Source: Methanobacteriota archaeon (GTDB taxonomy: Archaea; Methanobacteriota; Methanobacteria; Methanobacteriales; Methanobacteriaceae). Taken from it: a stretch of DNA of 26,112 bases. Shown piece by piece: positions 23,219-26,112 of the stretch (positions are counted from its first letter, which is position 1; the number at the start of each line of letters is the position of its first letter). Below the pieces are notes generated by a model. It was not told the origin of the DNA and did not search any database. It saw only the letters and a list, made by a program, of their open reading frames with translations. A program made the position numbers and the translations under genes. The DNA lies in NCBI GenBank assembly GCA_023430285.1, contig JAEZAV010000199.1, forward strand, positions 1 through 26,112, written 5' to 3'.

Positions 23219-23593
23219 ATGATAGTTTCAAGACTGCTTCCTGGAGAGGATTTAAAAATTAGTTTGGAAAATATTAGTGACAACATTGAATTTAATTCTG
23301 GAGTGATAGTGTCGGTGGTTGGAAGTTTAACTAAAACCCATTTAAGAATGTCCAATGGGACTAAAAAATTGTTTGAAGGCTTTTTTGAGATCGTTTCTGT
23401 TGAGGGAACCCTTTCTGCAGATGGCGTGCATATTCATATGGCAGTAGCTGCTGAAGATGGATCAGTCTTTGGAGGACACTTGTTGGAAGGATGTATTATT
23501 CATACAACAGCAGAAGTATGTATAATTGAAGCTGAAACAGAATTCAAAAGGGTATTTGACCAAAATACTGGCTATAGGGAGCTTCAGCCATGA
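23219..23593 (+). CDS. PPC (DUF296) domain protein
   Basis: The product has 124 residues covering one PPC/DUF296 domain. LLPGEDLKISLENI at the start and the histidine-rich HIHMAVAAEDGSVFGGHLLEG, followed by TTAEVCIIE, are the family signatures. Bacterial and archaeal members form trimers, some with metal at the His cluster. Plant AT-hook proteins use the same domain to bind partner proteins. The role in archaea is unknown. There is no ribosome site before the ATG, consistent with a leaderless transcript. It is divergent from the nucleotidyltransferase gene. Confidence 0.92.
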   Translation: MIVSRLLPGEDLKISLENISDNIEFNSGVIVSVVGSLTKTHLRMSNGTKKLFEGFFEIVSVEGTLSADGVHIHMAVAAEDGSVFGGHLLEGCIIHTTAEVCIIEAETEFKRVFDQNTGYRELQP

Positions 23594-23690
23594 TGAAATA
23601 TCTATAAAATACAGTGTATACAAATTAGTAAATAGAAACATTCACTAAATTAATCTAGATATGGAATATAATCATTAGGATTTGAAATAT

Positions 23691-24275
23691 ATGAAACACT
23701 TGAAACTCGAAAATGAAACTTGCTATGATGGCAGCCAAATAGAACCTTATTGGGCATTTAAAACATTTAGTATAAAGGATTCAAGCATTGTAAGTTGGAC
23801 AGGACCTATGGAAATTCATCCAAACAACTTAATTGATTTTGAAGATATTGGAATCGAGATCAAAGGAGATAATATGCTCCATTTCATTATTGAACACTTC
23901 GATTCACAACCTGCAGATCTAAACTTATGCTACCACAGGCAGCGTATTTTTGTGCTGATTGTTAAAGATTTGTTAAATGATTGGGGAATGATTACATCAA
24001 GAGAGGGCGATGACTTATTCTTTGATAAGGGTAATAAAAAGGGCAAACTTTCGGTTTCAATAGCCACATGTTCTGTAAGCAGCATGAAGATCCACTTTGC
24101 ATTGAACTTGACTGAAAATGGAACTCCCGAAGATGTTGAAACTGCAGCTTTATTGGAGGCAGGTTTAGATATAGAGGCGATCCATGTTGAAGAAATAGCT
24201 GAAATTGCTTGTGATAACTACATCAGGGAAATTTCATCCATAAAATCTGATATAACAAAAACAAAGGTGTTTTAA
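23691..24275 (+). CDS. DUF366 family protein
   Basis: The product has 194 residues from ATG 23691. An in-frame TTG at 23682 is too close to the AGGA at 23677 to be the start. It carries WAFKTFSIKDSSIVSWTGPM, LHFIIEHFDSQPADLNLCYHRQRIFVLI and SVSIATCSVSSMKIHFALNL, which I recall as DUF366, an archaeal/bacterial family often seen near 7-deazaguanine genes. The neighbouring queD and queE genes, on the same strand with 28-nt and 21-nt gaps, support a link to preQ0/archaeosine synthesis. The enzymatic role is unknown. The conserved Cys and His residues (LCYHRQR, ATC) could be catalytic. Confidence 0.85.
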   Translation: MKHLKLENETCYDGSQIEPYWAFKTFSIKDSSIVSWTGPMEIHPNNLIDFEDIGIEIKGDNMLHFIIEHFDSQPADLNLCYHRQRIFVLIVKDLLNDWGMITSREGDDLFFDKGNKKGKLSVSIATCSVSSMKIHFALNLTENGTPEDVETAALLEAGLDIEAIHVEEIAEIACDNYIREISSIKSDITKTKVF

Positions 24276-24303
24276 TCTTATAAAATAGTAATAGGAGTTT
24301 AAA

Positions 24304-24786
24304 ATGAAAATTGTAATAAATGGGATACATGCAAACCTGAGATTTTCAGCTGCCCACATGATTCCCGAACATGAGTCATGCGGAGTCATACATGGCCATT
24401 CGTACATCGTAGATGTTGTGGTTGAAGGGGATAGATCTGGGGAGTTTGGATTTGTGGTTGATTTTAAAGAGGTCAAGAAAATAGTCAGGGACCTGTGTAA
24501 AAAAATGGATCATAGGGTTTTAATTCCACTCAAAAATCCTAAAATTAATTTCACGAATATTGAGGGGCCAATTGAATTTTCAATAGGGGATAAAAATTAC
24601 ATGCTCCCCAATGAAGATTGTATGCTTCTGGATCTTAAATCAACATCAGCAGAAGAACTTTCTGAGTACTTCGCCACAGAATTGTACGGCAGTTTAATAA
24701 AAATAAACCCTGGAATTTCAAGCGTTCAGATTTGTGTAAATGAAGGTATTGGACAGGGCGCATACTTCACTAAAAATTCCAAATAA
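24304..24786 (+). CDS. queD: QueD: 6-carboxy-5,6,7,8-tetrahydropterin synthase / PTPS-family enzyme
   Basis: The product has 160 residues. Zinc ligands are visible as H18 in FSAAHMI, and H30 and H32 in VIHGHSY. Catalytic C26 lies in HESCG, with D69-H70 in MDHRVLI and E147 in CVNEGIGQGAYF. It converts 7,8-dihydroneopterin triphosphate to 6-carboxytetrahydropterin, the second step of preQ0 synthesis, which in archaea leads to the tRNA base archaeosine. AATAGGAGTTTAAA provides the ribosome site. The stop is 21 nt before the proposed queE start and in the same reading frame. Confidence 0.95.
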   Translation: MKIVINGIHANLRFSAAHMIPEHESCGVIHGHSYIVDVVVEGDRSGEFGFVVDFKEVKKIVRDLCKKMDHRVLIPLKNPKINFTNIEGPIEFSIGDKNYMLPNEDCMLLDLKSTSAEELSEYFATELYGSLIKINPGISSVQICVNEGIGQGAYFTKNSK

Positions 24787-24807
24787 AGATTTCTGGGGGA
24801 GTTTAAA

Positions 24808-25509
24808 ATAAAAACTAATATTAACGAAGTTTTTTCAAGTTTTCAAGGAGAGGGAACTTTAATCGGGCGAAGACAAATCTTCGTGAGGTTTTCAGGATGT
24901 AACCTAGATTGTAGCTACTGTGACACTCCTGAAAGTCGAAATCCTCATTATGGGGAATTAATATCAACAGATGAATTGTATTCAAAAGTTAAATCTATTA
25001 TAACACCAGATTTTCATTCGATTTCATTCACTGGGGGAGAACCATTACTACATTCTAATTTCATTAAAAAATTCCTTGAAGAGTATGAATTCAAATCCAT
25101 GCTTGAAACGAATGGAACTTTACCCGCTGAACTGAATAAAATAGCTCATTTGCTTGATTATGTCTCATTGGATATTAAATTACCAGAACATGGGGCTTCC
25201 AATAATTACGCTGATATCTTGGATTTAGAACTTAAATCCATAAAACTATTAAGAGATGAAGAGATAAATACATACATCAAAGTAGTTGTGATGCCTCAAA
25301 CTGAAGTAGAACTGATAAGTTCTATAGCTTCTAGGATTGCAGATGAAGTAGAAAAGACCTCAGAATTGGTTCTGGTGCTTCAACCCGTGAGTCCTATTAC
25401 AGTTTGGGCAGAAGGTACCCAAAAGTTGTTTGAATTGTCAGAAGTAGCAGGGAAATATATTGATGTATTAACCATACCACAAGTTCATAAACTTCTAAAT
25501 GTAAAATAG
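24808..25509 (+). CDS. queE: QueE: 7-carboxy-7-deazaguanine synthase (radical SAM), apparently with an ATA start
   Basis: The product has 233 residues if initiated at ATA 24808. EVFSSFQGEGTLIGRRQ (residues 7-23) is the conserved QueE N-terminus. C31-x3-C35-x2-C38 in GCNLDCSYCDT binds the radical SAM [4Fe-4S] cluster. SFTGGEPLLH is the SAM-contacting GGE motif. It rearranges carboxytetrahydropterin to 7-carboxy-7-deazaguanine. In frame between the queD stop (24784-24786) and the QGEG motif there is no ATG, GTG or TTG. The only other candidate is CTG 24793, upstream of the ribosome site. GGGGGAG ends six bases before the ATA. The first canonical start is GTG 24883 (residue 26), which would delete QGEG and is unlikely. 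Confidence 0.9.
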   Translation: MKTNINEVFSSFQGEGTLIGRRQIFVRFSGCNLDCSYCDTPESRNPHYGELISTDELYSKVKSIITPDFHSISFTGGEPLLHSNFIKKFLEEYEFKSMLETNGTLPAELNKIAHLLDYVSLDIKLPEHGASNNYADILDLELKSIKLLRDEEINTYIKVVVMPQTEVELISSIASRIADEVEKTSELVLVLQPVSPITVWAEGTQKLFELSEVAGKYIDVLTIPQVHKLLNVK

Positions 25510-25519
25510 GAGGTTTTTT

Positions 25520-26080
25520 ATGGAGATGGATACTAAAGTGACAGTGCACGACGCCATGACATCTAGTGTGATCACAGCAGATCCCAAAACGACTGTTGTA
25601 GATGCTGCTGTATTAATGTCAAGGTTTAAAATAGGAAGTCTAGTTATTAAAGGTGAAACAGGACCTCTTGGGATAATTACTGAAAGCGACATTATTGCTA
25701 AGGTTGTTGCTAAAAATTTGATGGCTAATGAAATTAACATTGGTCAGATCATGACGAAAGATCTTATTTTTATTGATCCAGGAAGTGAACTAAATCAAGC
25801 TGCCAGAATAATGGCAAAAAATAGTATTAGAAGACTTCCAGTTATAGATAACGGAATTTTAGTTGGTATCTTAACTTCTACAGATGTGCTCATGGTTTCG
25901 CCTGAACTTACAGAGCTCTTGGTTGAAAATGCCAGGATGGAAAATCAGAAAGAATTCACAGATTCTGACAGTTCTGTACCCGGTGCATGTGAGGTATGTG
26001 GAAATTATGTGGATTATTTAGATGTATTTGATGGTAAATTTGTTTGTGAGGAGTGTAAAGAAGATCTGGATGGTGATTAA
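25520..26080 (+). CDS. CBS-pair protein with C-terminal zinc ribbon
   Basis: The product has 186 residues. Two CBS domains are seen (about 8-65 and 73-130): VHDAMTSSVITADPKTTVVDAA and GPLGIITESDIIAKV, then IGQIMTKDLIFIDPGSELNQAARIMAKNSIRRLPV and GILVGILTSTDVL. Such pairs usually bind adenine nucleotides or SAM. The tail has C157-x2-C160 and C176-x2-C179 (ACEVCGN and VCEECK), a zinc-ribbon pattern. The AGGAGG site before ATG 25520 is strong, and the 10-nt gap to queE suggests co-transcription. It may regulate an enzyme or bind nucleic acid. The partner is unknown. Confidence 0.92.
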   Translation: MEMDTKVTVHDAMTSSVITADPKTTVVDAAVLMSRFKIGSLVIKGETGPLGIITESDIIAKVVAKNLMANEINIGQIMTKDLIFIDPGSELNQAARIMAKNSIRRLPVIDNGILVGILTSTDVLMVSPELTELLVENARMENQKEFTDSDSSVPGACEVCGNYVDYLDVFDGKFVCEECKEDLDGD

Positions 26081-26081
26081 C

Positions 26082-26112
26082 TTGACGACTGTGGGAGAAA
26101 TAATGAGTTCTG
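26082..26112 (+). CDS. Start of a second CBS-domain protein (truncated by window end)
   Basis: TTG 26082 begins one base after the upstream stop and five bases after GGTGA. The ten codons present read (M)TTVGEIMSS, which resembles the opening of CBS-domain proteins (VxDIMSxxV). An alternative is ATG 26103 in the same frame, with GGGAG before it. The rest lies outside the window, so the call is tentative. Confidence 0.45.
   Translation, partial: MTTVGEIMSS

Noticed and set aside
24883..25509. QueE starting at GTG 24883
   Set aside because: This would drop the conserved QGEG segment. The upstream frame is open, conserved and preceded by a good ribosome site.

Overview
The window comes from a hydrogenotrophic methanogenic archaeon, most likely a mesophilic Methanobacterium-type member of the Methanobacteriales. 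The evidence is an energy-converting hydrogenase B (Ehb) operon in the conserved gene order, AT-rich DNA, archaeal TATA-type promoters with GGAG/GGTGA ribosome sites, an archaeosine-precursor operon and several archaeal orphan families. No rRNA, tRNA, CRISPR array, insertion sequence or phage gene was seen.

Positions 1-6512 (+) hold the distal Ehb operon: the tail of ehbF, then ehbG, H, I, J, K, L, M, N, O and P. They encode Mrp-antiporter-like membrane subunits, a 14-motif polyferredoxin, a two-cluster ferredoxin, the small and large [NiFe] hydrogenase subunits, the NuoH-like membrane anchor and a small soluble subunit. Ehb uses the membrane ion gradient to reduce low-potential ferredoxin with H2, mainly for anabolic CO2 fixation. 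An ehbQ regulator gene does not follow ehbP here.

Positions 6586-13264 (-) form a compact operon read as tetR, a polysaccharide-pyruvyl-transferase-like gene, a 935-residue fusion of a thioester-reductase-type dehydrogenase with an acyl-CoA-synthetase-type ligase, an orphan Cys-containing protein, and a GMC flavoprotein with a CxxCxxCxxxC motif. A TetR-style palindrome abuts a TATA box upstream. I read it as an undescribed pathway that activates and reduces a long-chain or isoprenoid acid and further oxidises or modifies the product. This is the best candidate for a novel system in the window. Positions 13725-16180 hold a divergent MFS drug exporter / TrmB regulator pair whose intergenic region carries two matching GTTGTAA/TTACAAC palindromes. 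A fresh 16-bp tandem duplication has rewritten the exporter's C-terminus.

Positions 16374-20666 contain small stand-alone genes: an ACT-domain DUF5612 protein, two tandem paralogous roughly 94-residue proteins of unknown function, a DUF6448 protein plus cupin pair, a TMEM175-like channel, and a solitary Cas4-like protein that seems to lack one catalytic acidic residue. Positions 20802-23593 hold homoserine dehydrogenase (with a stem-loop over its stop codon), a predicted nucleotidyltransferase, and a divergent PPC/DUF296 protein. Only 33 bp separate the last two.

Positions 23691-26112 (+) hold DUF366, queD, queE, a CBS-domain/zinc-ribbon protein and the first codons of what is probably another CBS protein. 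This is the preQ0/archaeosine precursor operon. queE has no ATG, GTG or TTG start that keeps its conserved N-terminus. The best-placed initiator, six bases after a GGGGGAG ribosome site, is ATA.
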